Positions 31,589 to 39,802 of a stretch of 64,000 bases of DNA are shown here, one piece after another. How positions within the stretch are numbered: position 1 is the stretch's first letter; every line of letters begins with the position of its first letter. The DNA lies in the NCBI RefSeq assembly GCF_900105395.1, contig NZ_LT629775.1:8335501-8399500 (forward strand), written 5' to 3'. A model generated the notes under the pieces. The model did no database searches, was not told where the DNA came from, and was given only the letters and a program-made list of their open reading frames with translations. The translations under genes were made by a program, and so were the position numbers. Source of the stretch: Streptomyces sp. TLI_053. Its GTDB lineage: Bacteria > Actinomycetota > Actinomycetes > Streptomycetales > Streptomycetaceae.

Positions 31589-32218
31589 ATGACCAGCACG
31601 CCCATCGCCGAGCTGTGGCCCACCCTGCCCGGCGGCGCCGACACCCGCCCGGAGGCGGTGTACCGGCTGCTCCGGGCCGCCGTCGAGTCCTTCGCCGAGC
31701 GCGGATTCCACGCCACCACCACCCGGGACATCGCCACCGGCGCCGGGATGAGCCCGGCCGCGCTCTACATCCACTACCCCTCCAAGGCGGCCCTGCTGGC
31801 CGAGATCAGCCGGGCCGGTCACGCCGCGGCGCTCTCCCTGGTCCGGGCGGCGGCGGCCGGCGAGGGCGACCCGGTGGCCCGGATGCGGCGCCTGGTCGAG
31901 GACTTCACCGCCTGGCACGCCCGGGCGCGGACGGTCGGCCGGGTGGTCAACTACGAGCTGCACGCGCTCCCGGAGGACGACTACGCGGCGGTCGCGGCAC
32001 TGCGGCTGGACATCGAGCGCGAGGTCACCGCGCTGATCGAGGAGGGGCGCGCGGACGGCCTGTTCGAGGTGGCCGAGGTACGGACCGCGGCGCGCGCGGT
32101 CACCTCGCTCGGGATCGACGTGTCCCGCTGGTACACCGACCGCAGCAGTGAGACGCCCGAGGAACTCGGCCGCCGCTACGGCGAACTGGTGCTCCGGATG
32201 CTGGGCGCCGGGCGCTGA
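31589..32218 (+). CDS. TetR-family regulator, candidate regulator of both acyl-CoA loci
   Basis: A 209-residue TetR protein. The DNA-binding domain (about 20-68) has FAERGFHATTTRDIATGAGM and SPAALYIHYPSKAALLAEI, close to the FadR/AcnR-like repressors of fatty-acid catabolism. The C-terminal domain carries WYTDRSSETPEELGRRYGEL, typical of that subgroup. GAGG stands eight bases before ATG 31589. It is divergent from the SDR operon with the palindrome 31401-31420 between them, and the same palindrome occurs at 20052. Acyl-CoA as effector is an inference. Confidence 0.88.
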   Translation: MTSTPIAELWPTLPGGADTRPEAVYRLLRAAVESFAERGFHATTTRDIATGAGMSPAALYIHYPSKAALLAEISRAGHAAALSLVRAAAAGEGDPVARMRRLVEDFTAWHARARTVGRVVNYELHALPEDDYAAVAALRLDIEREVTALIEEGRADGLFEVAEVRTAARAVTSLGIDVSRWYTDRSSETPEELGRRYGELVLRMLGAGR

Positions 32219-32251
32219 CCCCCGACCGCCGGCGGGCGAACGCCGCGCCGG

Positions 32252-33145
32252 TCAGCCGTCCTTGACGGCGGTGTGCACCATCCACGCGACGTGGTGGCGC
32301 AGTTGGTACATCTCCACGGTGGAGCGCAGCCCCAGCCAGTGCTCGGTCACGCCGAGGCGGCGCAGCAGGGCGTACGGCAGTCGGAAGTACCCGTACAGGG
32401 CCTCGGTGGTGGGCAGGTAGTAGGGGGTGGCGTCGAGCTCCTCCTCCAGCCGGAAGCCCGCCCCGGTGACGAGTCCGCCCAGGGTGCGGGTGGTGTAGCG
32501 GCGGGCGCCGGGCAGCACCATCGCGTCCAGGTACGGGTCCAGCAGCGCCTGTTGGGTGTCCGGCATCTCCGCGCGCGGGACGGCGGCGGGGCCGAGCAGG
32601 ACCAGCCGCCCGCCCGGTCGCAGCAGCCGGTGGAACTCCGCGAGGGCGCGCGCCGGGTCGTGGGCGTGGCAGAGCGTCTCCATCGAGTAGACGCCGTCGA
32701 AGGATCCGGCGGGCAGGTCCAGCTCGTGGAAGTCGCCCCAGGCGAAGGCGGTGCGGTCCTCCAGCGCGGCCCGGGCGCTCAGCCGGCGGGCCTCCCGGAC
32801 GTGGAAGTCCATCAGGTCGACGCCGGTGACCCGCAGGCCGAAGCGGGCCGCCAGCTGGCGGGCGACGACGCCCGAGCCGCAGCCGGCGTCCAGTACCCGG
32901 GCGCCGGGCGGCAGGGCGAGCTTGCGGCCGAGCACCCCCTCCAACTGCCGTTGCGCCCGCCAGCAGCGCCATTTGGACTGGCCGGGCTCGGTCCAGCCCC
33001 AGTGCCGGGCCCGCCGGCAGACGAGGGTGTAGAAGAGCCGGTGGCCGGTGGTGCCGTAGACCCGGCGCAGGCCCTCCAGGTCGAGCCCGCTGCCGGCCTG
33101 TCCGCCGGTCCGCCCGTCGGCCTGTCCGCCGACCTCACCGATCAT
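32252..33145 (-). CDS. SAM-dependent methyltransferase (sterol/tocopherol-type)
   Basis: A 297-residue class I methyltransferase. VLDAGCGSGVVARQLAARFG (about 81-100) is motif I, GVDLMDFHVREARRL motif II, and SMETLCHAHDPARAL resembles the sterol C-methyltransferase block. The C-terminal 90 residues are helical with many Tyr/Leu, fitting a hydrophobic or isoprenoid substrate. ATG 33145 is chosen with modest ribosome-site support. The gene is convergent with the TetR gene; no terpene or quinone gene lies beside it, so the substrate is open. Confidence 0.83.
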   Translation of the reverse strand: MIGEVGGQADGRTGGQAGSGLDLEGLRRVYGTTGHRLFYTLVCRRARHWGWTEPGQSKWRCWRAQRQLEGVLGRKLALPPGARVLDAGCGSGVVARQLAARFGLRVTGVDLMDFHVREARRLSARAALEDRTAFAWGDFHELDLPAGSFDGVYSMETLCHAHDPARALAEFHRLLRPGGRLVLLGPAAVPRAEMPDTQQALLDPYLDAMVLPGARRYTTRTLGGLVTGAGFRLEEELDATPYYLPTTEALYGYFRLPYALLRRLGVTEHWLGLRSTVEMYQLRHHVAWMVHTAVKDG

Positions 33146-33290
33146 CGCGCCCGCCCGGCCTTTCGCTGGTCCGCGCCCTCGCCGTCCCGGCCACGCTACC
33201 GAGCGGGCGGCGCGGGCGCCGGTCCGGTGCGGCCGGACGGGCGGCGGGACCGCGTGGCGGGACCGTGCGGCGGCCCGGTCCGGGCGGGGC

Positions 33291-33635
33291 TCAGTCGGCG
33301 TCGGTCGGGGCGGCGGCCCGGGTCGCGGTGAGCAGGGCGTCGAGCAGCCCGGGGAAGCGCGCGTCGAGGTCCGCCCGGCGCAGCGAGACGTAGCGGTTGC
33401 GGCCGGCGACCCGGGTGGTGGTGACACCGGCCTCGCGCAGCACCCGCATGTGGTGCGAGACGGTCGATTTGTGCAGGTGTTCGAGGCCGAGGTGGCGCGG
33501 GTCGCAGGAGTGCTCGGCGCCGTCGGCGTAGCTGGTCAGCAGGCGCATCCGGACCGGGTCGCCGAGTGCGTGCAGCACGGTGACCAGGTCGATCTCGGTG
33601 GCGGTGGGCTGGGGCAGCCGCTCGTCGTCGGTCAT
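33291..33635 (-). CDS. ArsR-family regulator
   Basis: A 114-residue winged-helix protein. LHALGDPVRMRLLTSYADG and the recognition helix LHKSTVSHHMRVLREAGV are diagnostic. The metal-binding ELCVCDL motif of arsenic sensors is absent, so this is a metal-independent ArsR. GAGGAGG precedes the ATG. It is divergent from the MFS transporter and presumably represses it; palindromic sequences in the transporter leader (33717-33759) are the candidate operators. Confidence 0.9.
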   Translation of the reverse strand: MTDDERLPQPTATEIDLVTVLHALGDPVRMRLLTSYADGAEHSCDPRHLGLEHLHKSTVSHHMRVLREAGVTTTRVAGRNRYVSLRRADLDARFPGLLDALLTATRAAAPTDAD

Positions 33636-33690
33636 GGCCGGCGGCCTCCTCGGGGCTCGGGCGGCGCTGGTGCGACGCGGACGGGACGGT

Positions 33691-33718
33691 TTGACAATCA
33701 TCCACCAATCCGTACTGT
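33691..33718 (+). promoter_or_regulatory. Consensus-like promoter of the MFS gene
   Basis: TTGACA (33691-33696), 16 bp, TACTGT (33713-33718): the clearest housekeeping-type promoter in the window. Transcription would start near 33725, leaving a leader of about 68 nt. Confidence 0.75.
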
Positions 33719-33759
33719 TTGGCGAGCATCAAACTGTTGCCCATCCGTCCAACAACAGT
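33717..33759. promoter_or_regulatory. Inverted repeats in the MFS leader, likely ArsR operator
   Basis: GTTTG (33717-33721) pairs with CAAAC across GCGAGCAT right at the expected transcription start. ACTGTTG (33733-33739) pairs with CAACAGT (33753-33759). The first overlaps the end of the -10 box and suits repression; the second could be an RNA hairpin. Confidence 0.5.
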
Positions 33760-33792
33760 GTTCCGCTGACGTCCGCTCCTGGGGGGAACCAC

Positions 33793-35067
33793 GTGCCCGT
33801 CCGACTGCTCCTGCTGGCCCTCGGCACCTTCGCCGTCGGCACCGACACCATGGTCATGGCCGGCATCCTCGGTCCGATCGCCGAGGACCTCGGTGTCACG
33901 GTCGCCGCCGCCGGCCAACTGGTGACCGTCTTCGCCCTCGGCTACGCGCTGCTCGCCCCGCCGCTCGCCGCGCTCACCGCGCGCTGGCCGCGCCGCCGGC
34001 TGCTGCTCACCGCGCTCGCCGTGTTCGCCGCCGCCAACGCGCTCAGCGCGCTCGCCCCCTCCTACGGGACCCTGCTCGCCACCCGGGTCCTGGCCGCCGC
34101 GGGCGCCGCGCTCTACACCCCGACGGCCAACGCCGTGGCCACCACCCTGGTCGCCCCCGAGCGGCGCGGCCGGGCGCTGGCCACCGTGCTCGGCGGCATG
34201 ACGGTCGCCACCGCGCTCGGCGTCCCGCTCGGCACCTGGATCGGCCGCACCGACTGGCGCCTCACGATGTGGCTGGTCACGGCCCTCGGCGCGGCCGCCC
34301 TGGCCGGACTCGCCCTGCTGCTGCGCGACCTGCCGGCGCCCGTCGCCGCACCCGGACTGCGGGACCGGCTGGCGCCGCTGCGCGACCGGCGGGTGCTCGG
34401 CGCCGCCTCCACCACCCTGCTCTTCTTCCTCGCCTTCCAGACCGTCTACATCTACCTGGCCACCGCGATCGCCCCGGCCACCGGTGGACGGGCGGACCGG
34501 CTGAGCCTGGTGCTGCTGGTCTCGGGCCTCGCCTCGGTGGCGGGCAGCTGGCTCGGCGGTCGCCTGGTCGACCGGGTCGGCGTCCGGCGGGTGCTGCTCA
34601 CCGGCAGCACGGTGGCGGCGCTCGCGTTCGCCGCGCTCCCGTGGGCGGGGCGCTCGATGCCGGGCGCGCTCGCCTACGCCGTCGTCACCCCGCTGGCGGG
34701 CTGGGCGGTGTCGGTGGCGCTGCCGCACCGGCTCGCCTCGCTCGACCCGGGCGGCGCCCAGCTGCTGATCTCGCTCAACAGCAGTGCCCTGTACCTGGGT
34801 ACGGCCGCCGGCGGGGCGGTCGGCAGCGCGGCCGTCGCGCTGTTCGGCGGGCGCTGGTTCCCGCTCGCGGCGGCCGTGCTCGCCCTGGTGGCCGCGGCCA
34901 CGGCCCACGCCGGTACCCGGGCCGGGGCCGGTGCCGTGGCGGGTGCCGGGACGCCGGCAGGCGGTGGCGGTGCCCCGTCCTCGTCGCCCGCCCCGGCCGC
35001 GGTCTCGGCTGTGTCGCCCGCCCCGGTCCCGGCCGGGTCAGTCCGCGCGGATCGCCCGGAACAGTAA
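33793..35067 (+). CDS. MFS exporter (drug/arabinose-efflux-type, 12 TM)
   Basis: A 424-residue transporter of the DHA1 type. The N-terminal helix contains FAVGTDTMVMAGILGPIAEDLGV, typical of this family, and motif A-like GYALLAPPLAALTARWPRRR lies between helices 2 and 3. About twelve hydrophobic segments follow, then an Ala/Gly/Pro tail from residue 380. GTG 33793 with GGGGGG eight bases upstream is the start. It is driven by the strong promoter at 33691 and probably repressed by the divergent ArsR protein. It overlaps the convergent TetR gene by 30 bp. Substrate unknown. Confidence 0.9.
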   Translation: MPVRLLLLALGTFAVGTDTMVMAGILGPIAEDLGVTVAAAGQLVTVFALGYALLAPPLAALTARWPRRRLLLTALAVFAAANALSALAPSYGTLLATRVLAAAGAALYTPTANAVATTLVAPERRGRALATVLGGMTVATALGVPLGTWIGRTDWRLTMWLVTALGAAALAGLALLLRDLPAPVAAPGLRDRLAPLRDRRVLGAASTTLLFFLAFQTVYIYLATAIAPATGGRADRLSLVLLVSGLASVAGSWLGGRLVDRVGVRRVLLTGSTVAALAFAALPWAGRSMPGALAYAVVTPLAGWAVSVALPHRLASLDPGGAQLLISLNSSALYLGTAAGGAVGSAAVALFGGRWFPLAAAVLALVAAATAHAGTRAGAGAVAGAGTPAGGGGAPSSSPAPAAVSAVSPAPVPAGSVRADRPEQ

Positions 35068-35772
35068 CTCGGCCGTCTCCGCCCAGTGTTCGACGATGTC
35101 CGCCCGCTCGTGCAGGACGTCCGAGATGTGCTGGGTGCCGAAGAGCGCGGCCACCAGCGACCGGGCCGCCGCCCGGGGCCGGATCCCCGCCCGCAGCTCG
35201 CCCAGCGCCTCGGCGCGGGCCAGCAGTCCGGTCAGCAGCTCGGTCCAGTCCACGTACGGCGTCGGCAACTCGGCATCGATCTGCGGGCGTTCGACCTGCA
35301 GCCGGGTGCCCGCCCGGACGAGGACGTCGTCCCGGAAGGCCAGCACCGCACCCGCCAAGAGGCGTTCCGCGGTCTCCAGCGGCCCGTGCCCCTCCGCGGT
35401 GACCGCGGCCAGCAGCAACGGCCAGCGGGCGTAGTGCTGTTCGACCACGGCGACGGCCAGCGCCTCCTTGGTCGGGTAGTGGAAGTAGACCGCACCCTTC
35501 GTCATCCCCACCCGGTCGGCGACCTCCTGCACCGAGGTGTGCCGGAAGCCCCGGGCCGTGAACAGTTCGGCGGCGGCGGTGAGGACGAGCATCCGGGTGC
35601 GGGTGGCCCGCTCCTGCTGGGGATCGGGACCCCGCCGGGTGACGATCGGCCGGACCCGGAACGGGCCGGGCGGCTCGGGTCCGGCCGCGGTCCCGGTCCC
35701 GGTCCCGGTCCGGGACGGGCTTCCGGTTTCGGCTCCGGCGCCGGGTCTGCTTCGGTGATCGGGCTCGGGCAC
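35038..35772 (-). CDS. TetR-family regulator, ArpA/ScbR (autoregulator-receptor)-like
   Basis: A 244-residue regulator. After a 55-residue Gly/Thr/Pro leader, ERATRTRMLVLTAAAELFTA and GMTKGAVYFHYPTKEALAVA give the DNA-binding domain characteristic of gamma-butyrolactone-receptor homologues; LVRAGTRLQVERPQI continues the similarity. GTG 35772 has GAGGAG six bases upstream. It is divergent from a second receptor-like gene, with palindromes in between. No AfsA-type synthase is in the window, so it may be a pseudo-receptor answering other signals. A GGTCCC-type repeat encodes the Gly/Thr run in the leader. Confidence 0.82.
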   Translation of the reverse strand: MPEPDHRSRPGAGAETGSPSRTGTGTGTAAGPEPPGPFRVRPIVTRRGPDPQQERATRTRMLVLTAAAELFTARGFRHTSVQEVADRVGMTKGAVYFHYPTKEALAVAVVEQHYARWPLLLAAVTAEGHGPLETAERLLAGAVLAFRDDVLVRAGTRLQVERPQIDAELPTPYVDWTELLTGLLARAEALGELRAGIRPRAAARSLVAALFGTQHISDVLHERADIVEHWAETAELLFRAIRAD

Positions 35773-35895
35773 GTTCGGCTCCTCGGTGGTGGGGGCGGGA
35801 GTTCGGTGTGTGGGGGGCTCCGGTGCAGGGCCGTCGACCCGCGTCCGATGACGGCGTTTTGGACAGGGCGGCGGGAATCCCGCCTCGACGCCAAT

Positions 35896-35907
35896 CCTTC
35901 CGGAAGG
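35896..35907. promoter_or_regulatory. CCTTCCGGAAGG palindrome near the first receptor-like gene
   Basis: A perfect 12-bp palindrome, 124-135 bp upstream of GTG 35772 within the divergent intergenic region. It is a candidate operator distinct in sequence from the GGAATGTTC sites to its right. Confidence 0.4.
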
Positions 35908-35995
35908 TAGGTTCCTGAGCCGGGACGCCCGCGACGGTGCCGCAATGCAGCCGGCCCGTGCGGGAGTTCGCGACCTCGGGGGAGGAAGCACCGAT

Positions 35996-36074
35996 GAATG
36001 TTCCCGGTCGGACCTGAACGGAACCGGGCGGTGACCGTGCCGGCCCGGGAACATTCCCTCGCCACGGAATGTTC
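35996..36074. promoter_or_regulatory. Three GGAATGTTC half-sites forming ARE-like palindromes
   Basis: GAATGTTCCCGG (35996-36007) is mirrored by CCGGGAACATTC (36045-36056), a perfect 12-bp inverted repeat 37 bp apart. GAACATTCC (36049-36057) is mirrored by GGAATGTTC (36066-36074) with 8 bp between, a 26-bp palindrome of the size of autoregulatory elements bound by butyrolactone receptors. The block ends 25 bp before ATG 36100. Confidence 0.7.
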
Positions 36075-36099
36075 TCCGAACCCCGAGGAGGACCGCGTG

Positions 36100-36687
36100 A
36101 TGAAGCAGCAGCGGGCCCGGCGTACGCGGGAGAAGGTGCTCGACGCCGCGGCCGAGGAGTTCTCCACCCAGGGCTACAGCGGGGCCACCCTCAACGCGGT
36201 GGCGCAGCGCACCGGCATGACCAAGGGGGCGCTGTACGGGCACTTCGACTCCAAGCGCGCCCTCGCGGGCGCCCTGGTCTCGCAGTCCCGGCAGGTCTGG
36301 GAGGAGATGCGGCTGACCCGCGACGTCCCCGGCGCCGGGGCCGCCGACGTCCTGGAGGCGCTCGTCCTGGACCTCGCCCAGCGGCTGAAGGAGGACGTCC
36401 GGCTGCGCGCGGCCCTCCGTCTGGCCACCGACGTCCCGGACCCGGCCGCCCCGGCGGCGGACATCTTCTCGGACGTGCAGCGCGGCCTGGTCACCCTGAT
36501 CCGCCGGGCCCAGGGCGAGGGCAGCATGGCACCCCGCCCGCCCGAACTGGTGGCCCAACTCCTGCTCGCCGTCCTGCACGGTGCCCCGCACGTCGCCTTC
36601 GGCCCCCCGGACGCGACCCCCGACGACCCGACCGCCTACACCGAGGCCTGGCGCATCCTCCTCGACTCCCTCACCACCACGCCCTGA
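36100..36687 (+). CDS. TetR-family regulator, second ArpA/ScbR-like
   Basis: A 195-residue receptor-like TetR protein. RARRTREKVLDAAAEEFSTQ and GMTKGALYGHFDSKRALAGA form the DNA-binding domain, and LRAALRLATDVPDPAAPAAD matches the usual position of the ligand pocket segment. It is shorter than typical receptors (about 215-230). ATG 36100 is supported by GAGGAGG eight bases upstream. The 26-bp palindrome ending at 36074 lies directly before it, so autorepression or control by its divergent paralogue is likely. A 42-bp palindrome closes the gene. Confidence 0.83.
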   Translation: MKQQRARRTREKVLDAAAEEFSTQGYSGATLNAVAQRTGMTKGALYGHFDSKRALAGALVSQSRQVWEEMRLTRDVPGAGAADVLEALVLDLAQRLKEDVRLRAALRLATDVPDPAAPAADIFSDVQRGLVTLIRRAQGEGSMAPRPPELVAQLLLAVLHGAPHVAFGPPDATPDDPTAYTEAWRILLDSLTTTP

Positions 36688-36712
36688 CTCCTCACCGCCG
36701 CACCCTGCGCGT

Positions 36713-36754
36713 TCCCGCTGTGCCGCCCGGACCGGTCCGGGCGGCACAGCGGGA
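36713..36754. terminator. 42-bp perfect palindrome between convergent genes
   Basis: Arms starting TCCCGCTGTGCCGCCC pair without any loop around GACCGGTC to GCGGGA. It lies 25 bp after the TetR stop and 19 bp before the end of the lysozyme gene, which suits a bidirectional terminator. Confidence 0.75.
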
Positions 36755-36773
36755 GGGGTGCCGGGGACGGGCC

Positions 36774-37646
36774 TCAGCCGTTGGCGAGGGCCTGGACGCG
36801 GTCGAAGGCGCCGTTGAAGAGGTTCTGGTCGCCGGGGAAGGTGCCGGAGTCGGCGTGCTGCCAGATGGTCTGGTAGCTCCAGCCGGCCGGGAGGGTGCCG
36901 ACGGCGGAGGCGTAACGGGCTATCCAGAGCGGGTTGGTGGCACCGAAGGAGGCGTTGTTGCCGGTGCAGGTGGCCCACCAGTTGGTGGTGGTGTAGATGG
37001 TGGGATAGCGGCCGGTGCGGGAGTGGACGGTGTTGCTGAAGGCGCGGATCCAGCTCACCATGGCGCTCTGGCCGAGGCCGTAGCAGGTGGCACCGTAGGG
37101 GTTGTACTCGATGTCGAGGGCCGGCGGGAGGGTCTTGCCGTCGCGGGACCAGCCGCCGCCGTGGTCGACGAACCAGTTGGCCTGCGCGGTGCCGGAGGAG
37201 CGGTCCGGCAGGGCGAAGTGGTAGGCGCCGCGGATCAGCCCGGCGTTGTAGGAGCCGTTGTACTGCTGGGTGAAGTACGGGTTGGTGTAGGTGGTGCCCT
37301 CGGTGGCCTTGACGTAGGCGAAGCGGGCGCCGTTGGCGCGCACCGAGGGCCAGTTGACGTTGCCCTGGTAGCTGGCGACGTCGAGCCCGGGTGTCTGGGT
37401 GACGGCGAGGGCGGCGAGCGGGGCGGTGCCGTCGCGGCCCTCGTGGGCGGCCACGGTGGAGCCGGCGAAGTCGAGCTCGGGGTGGATCGGGGGCAGGTGG
37501 CCGCCGGCCGCGTGCGCGGGGGCGGCGATGCCGACGGCCAGGGCGACGGCGGTCGCGACGGCGGCGAACGCCCCGAGCCGGTGCTGCCGGGGCTTCCGGA
37601 GGACGCTGGTGCCGGAGGGGCGGGCGGAGCGGGAAGTGCTGGGCAT
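36774..37646 (-). CDS. Secreted GH25 lysozyme (muramidase)
   Basis: A 290-residue exported cell-wall hydrolase that cuts N-acetylmuramyl bonds. The signal peptide ends near PAHA/AGG (about 47). The GH25 core holds GLDVASYQG with Asp89, YVKATEG with Glu116 and the DxE pair ALDIEYNP (Asp178, Glu180), the catalytic residues of the family. NLFNGAFDRVQAL closes the domain; there is no separate wall-binding module. ATG 37646 is preceded by AGAGGAG. It may serve wall remodelling or attack on other bacteria. Confidence 0.93.
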   Translation of the reverse strand: MPSTSRSARPSGTSVLRKPRQHRLGAFAAVATAVALAVGIAAPAHAAGGHLPPIHPELDFAGSTVAAHEGRDGTAPLAALAVTQTPGLDVASYQGNVNWPSVRANGARFAYVKATEGTTYTNPYFTQQYNGSYNAGLIRGAYHFALPDRSSGTAQANWFVDHGGGWSRDGKTLPPALDIEYNPYGATCYGLGQSAMVSWIRAFSNTVHSRTGRYPTIYTTTNWWATCTGNNASFGATNPLWIARYASAVGTLPAGWSYQTIWQHADSGTFPGDQNLFNGAFDRVQALANG

Positions 37647-38085
37647 GACACTCCTCTGGTCCGGTGCTGACGTCCCGTGGGGCGGGTGCGGACTGCGGGA
37701 CGGCCGGTGACGGTGTCCGGCCGCAGCAGGGTAGCCATGTACGTGCCAGCCCGCCAGGTATCGGTGGCCACATTCCGACCGGGGGGCACAGGGGAATGGT
37801 TCCGACCACTCGGACGCCTTGTGCGCGCAGGACCAGCCCCCACCTGGGGAGGCGGCCCCGGACCCGGACGGCGGGTCGGGTCGCGACCCGCGCGTCCGCA
37901 CTCCCGCGCTGCCCGGGCTTCGCGTGCCGGTCGGCCATTGGTCGCGCACTCTTCCCGCGACGCGCAAGTCCGCCGCGGCGAACCGGACATGCCGAACGCC
38001 CGGCCGGGAAGCCCCGGCCGGGCGTCGGTCCCGCGCGGTACCCGGACCCCGCGACGTGTCACCGGGGCCCAGGAACGCCGCTGGA
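37647..38085. other. Intergenic region with a terminator, no gene seen
   Basis: Between the lysozyme and rodlin-like genes, both on the minus strand. CGCCCGGCCGGG (37997-38008) and CCCGGCCGGGCG (38013-38024) form a 12-bp stem around AAGC and end the rodlin-like transcript. The remaining 350 bp upstream of the lysozyme gene show no riboswitch I can recognise; open frames here are compositional. Confidence 0.5.
37997..38024 (-). terminator. 12-bp hairpin downstream of the rodlin-like gene
   Basis: CGCCCGGCCGGG-AAGC-CCCGGCCGGGCG, starting 62 nt beyond the stop of the rodlin-like gene in its direction of transcription. Confidence 0.65.
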
Positions 38086-38436
38086 TCAGCCGATCAGGTG
38101 CGAGACACCGCCGTCGCCGGAGGACTGGGTGTTGTGGCCGACGTTGCAGATCTGCTTCGGGGTCTTGTTCAGGACCGGGACCTCGATCGGGACGGCCACG
38201 CCGATGACGGCGCCGACCGCGATGTTGTGGACCTCCGGGAGGCAGATGTTCGGGTTGTCGAGGGTGTGGAAGTTGGCGCTGTGGTCGCCGTGGGTGCCGG
38301 TCTGGTTGGTCCCGCCGTTGCCCTGGGACGAGACGGCGGCGCCGTCCGAGTCGGCGATGGCGAAGGCCGAACCGGCGGACATCGCGATGGCAGCGGCGGC
38401 CAGGCCGGCGGCGGCGGCGAAGGTGTTCTTGAACAT
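38086..38436 (-). CDS. Rodlin-like secreted protein
   Basis: A 116-residue exported protein with a signal peptide (cleavage near AFA/IAD, about 26). The mature part of 90 residues has the rodlin look: a Gly/Asn/Gln-rich start (SSQGNGGTNQTGTHGD), a central hydrophobic GAVIGVAVPIEVPVLN, two cysteines (NICLP and QICN) and the tail SSGDGGVSHLI. Rodlins organise chaplin fibrils into the rodlet layer on aerial hyphae and spores. Usually two divergent rodlin genes occur near chaplins; here there is one and no chaplin. ATG 38436 with AGAGGA upstream. Confidence 0.8.
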   Translation of the reverse strand: MFKNTFAAAAGLAAAAIAMSAGSAFAIADSDGAAVSSQGNGGTNQTGTHGDHSANFHTLDNPNICLPEVHNIAVGAVIGVAVPIEVPVLNKTPKQICNVGHNTQSSGDGGVSHLIG

Positions 38437-38713
38437 TTCCGCATTCCTCTCAAGATGAACTCGAAGCACTGGTCGACCCGGTGGTGGTCGACAGTGCGCC
38501 GGCTGAAGGTGCTGCACGCCCTGAACCGGTTGCAATCACTGCTGTCCGGATCAAAGAACGGCGGTCCGGAAAGTTACGACCTGCGGCGGAACCGGCCGCC
38601 ACCGACACCCGCACGGCTGAGCCGGGCCCGGCAGGGTGACGTCGGCCCCCTCACCGACCACCCCGCCGACGCCGTCGCCGGGCCCCTTCACCGGGCCCCC
38701 TCGGCCGCGTGCG

Positions 38714-39802
38714 TCAGCGCGCCGCGCGTCCGACCGAGTGGGCCAGGTGCCTCCCGGCCAGCTCGAGCCAGTGGGCGGCCCGCCGTTGTGCGTCACCGCT
38801 GTCACCGGCCAGGGACAGCAGGGTGAGCGCCCGGTGGTCGGTGGAGTCGCCCGCGACGACGCGGACCGGCACGGCGGCGCGCCGCGCCCGGGCCATCACC
38901 TCGCCGACCGCCTTGCCGAGCAGACTGGTGCTGTCGAAGCGGCCCTCGCCGGTGACCACGAGGTCGGCCCCGGCGAGGGCGGCGTCCAGGCCGAGCAGGT
39001 CGGCGACGGCTGCCGCGCCCGGGGTGATGGCGGCGCCCCAGGCGGTGGCGAGGCCGTAGGCGGTGCCGCCGGCCGCTCCGGCCCCGGGCTGGTCCGGGTC
39101 GCCGCCGAGCAGCCCGGCGTAGCGGCGCAGTCCGTCCTCCAGCAGGCCGATCTCGGCGGGACCGGCGCCCTTCTGCGGGCCGTAGACGGCCGCCGCGCCG
39201 TCGGGGCCGTGCAGCGGATTGGTGACGTCGGTGAGCAGCCGCACGCCCCCGGGCGGGCCGGGGCGCAGCCAGCGGGTGTCGATCCGCCAGGCCGCGGCGA
39301 GGGCGCCGCCGCCGTCGGGCAGCAGGGCGCCCGAGGGGCCGAGGACCCGGAGGCCGAGTGCGGAGAGCAGCCCGGCCCCGCCGTCGGTGGAGGCGGAGCC
39401 CCCGAGGGCGACGGTCAGCGCGGTCGCGCCCGCGTCCAGCGCGGCGGCGATCGCCTCGCCGGTGCCGCGGGTGGTGGCCGCGAGCGGTGCGGGGCGGCCC
39501 TCGAGCAGGGGGAGCCCGCTGGCGGTGGCGAGTTCGACGAGGGCGCTGCCGTCGGGGAGCAGCAGGTAGCGGCCCGGGACGGGGCGGCCGTCGGGGCCGG
39601 TGCAGCCGGGGACCTCGTGGACGGTCGCGCCGGGGTGGGCGGTGGCCACGGCGTCGAGGGTGCCCTCGCCGCCGTCGGCCATGGGCAGCGACAGGAGTTG
39701 GTCGCCCGGCCGCACCGAGTGCCAGCCGTCGGCCAGGGCCCGGGCGGCCTCGGCGGCGGTGGCGGTGCCCTTGAAGGAGTCGGGGGCGAGGACGATCCTC
39801 AT
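38714..39802 (-). CDS. Glycerate kinase
   Basis: A 362-residue GlxK/GarK-type kinase that phosphorylates D-glycerate. MRIVLAPDSFKGTATAAEAA, LPMADGGEGTLDA, the glycine-rich VALGGSASTDGGAGLLSALG and VVTGEGRFDSTSLLGKA are all diagnostic and intact. The start codon overlaps the stop of the TIM-barrel gene (ATGA), so it is the last gene of the LacI-controlled cluster. It feeds the three-carbon product of the pathway into glycolysis. Confidence 0.95.
   Translation of the reverse strand: MRIVLAPDSFKGTATAAEAARALADGWHSVRPGDQLLSLPMADGGEGTLDAVATAHPGATVHEVPGCTGPDGRPVPGRYLLLPDGSALVELATASGLPLLEGRPAPLAATTRGTGEAIAAALDAGATALTVALGGSASTDGGAGLLSALGLRVLGPSGALLPDGGGALAAAWRIDTRWLRPGPPGGVRLLTDVTNPLHGPDGAAAVYGPQKGAGPAEIGLLEDGLRRYAGLLGGDPDQPGAGAAGGTAYGLATAWGAAITPGAAAVADLLGLDAALAGADLVVTGEGRFDSTSLLGKAVGEVMARARRAAVPVRVVAGDSTDHRALTLLSLAGDSGDAQRRAAHWLELAGRHLAHSVGRAAR

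Noticed and set aside
37647..38085. Riboswitch (ydaO/c-di-AMP type) upstream of the GH25 lysozyme
   Set aside because: Cell-wall hydrolases of streptomycetes often have one, but I could not find its conserved core or pseudoknot pairing here.
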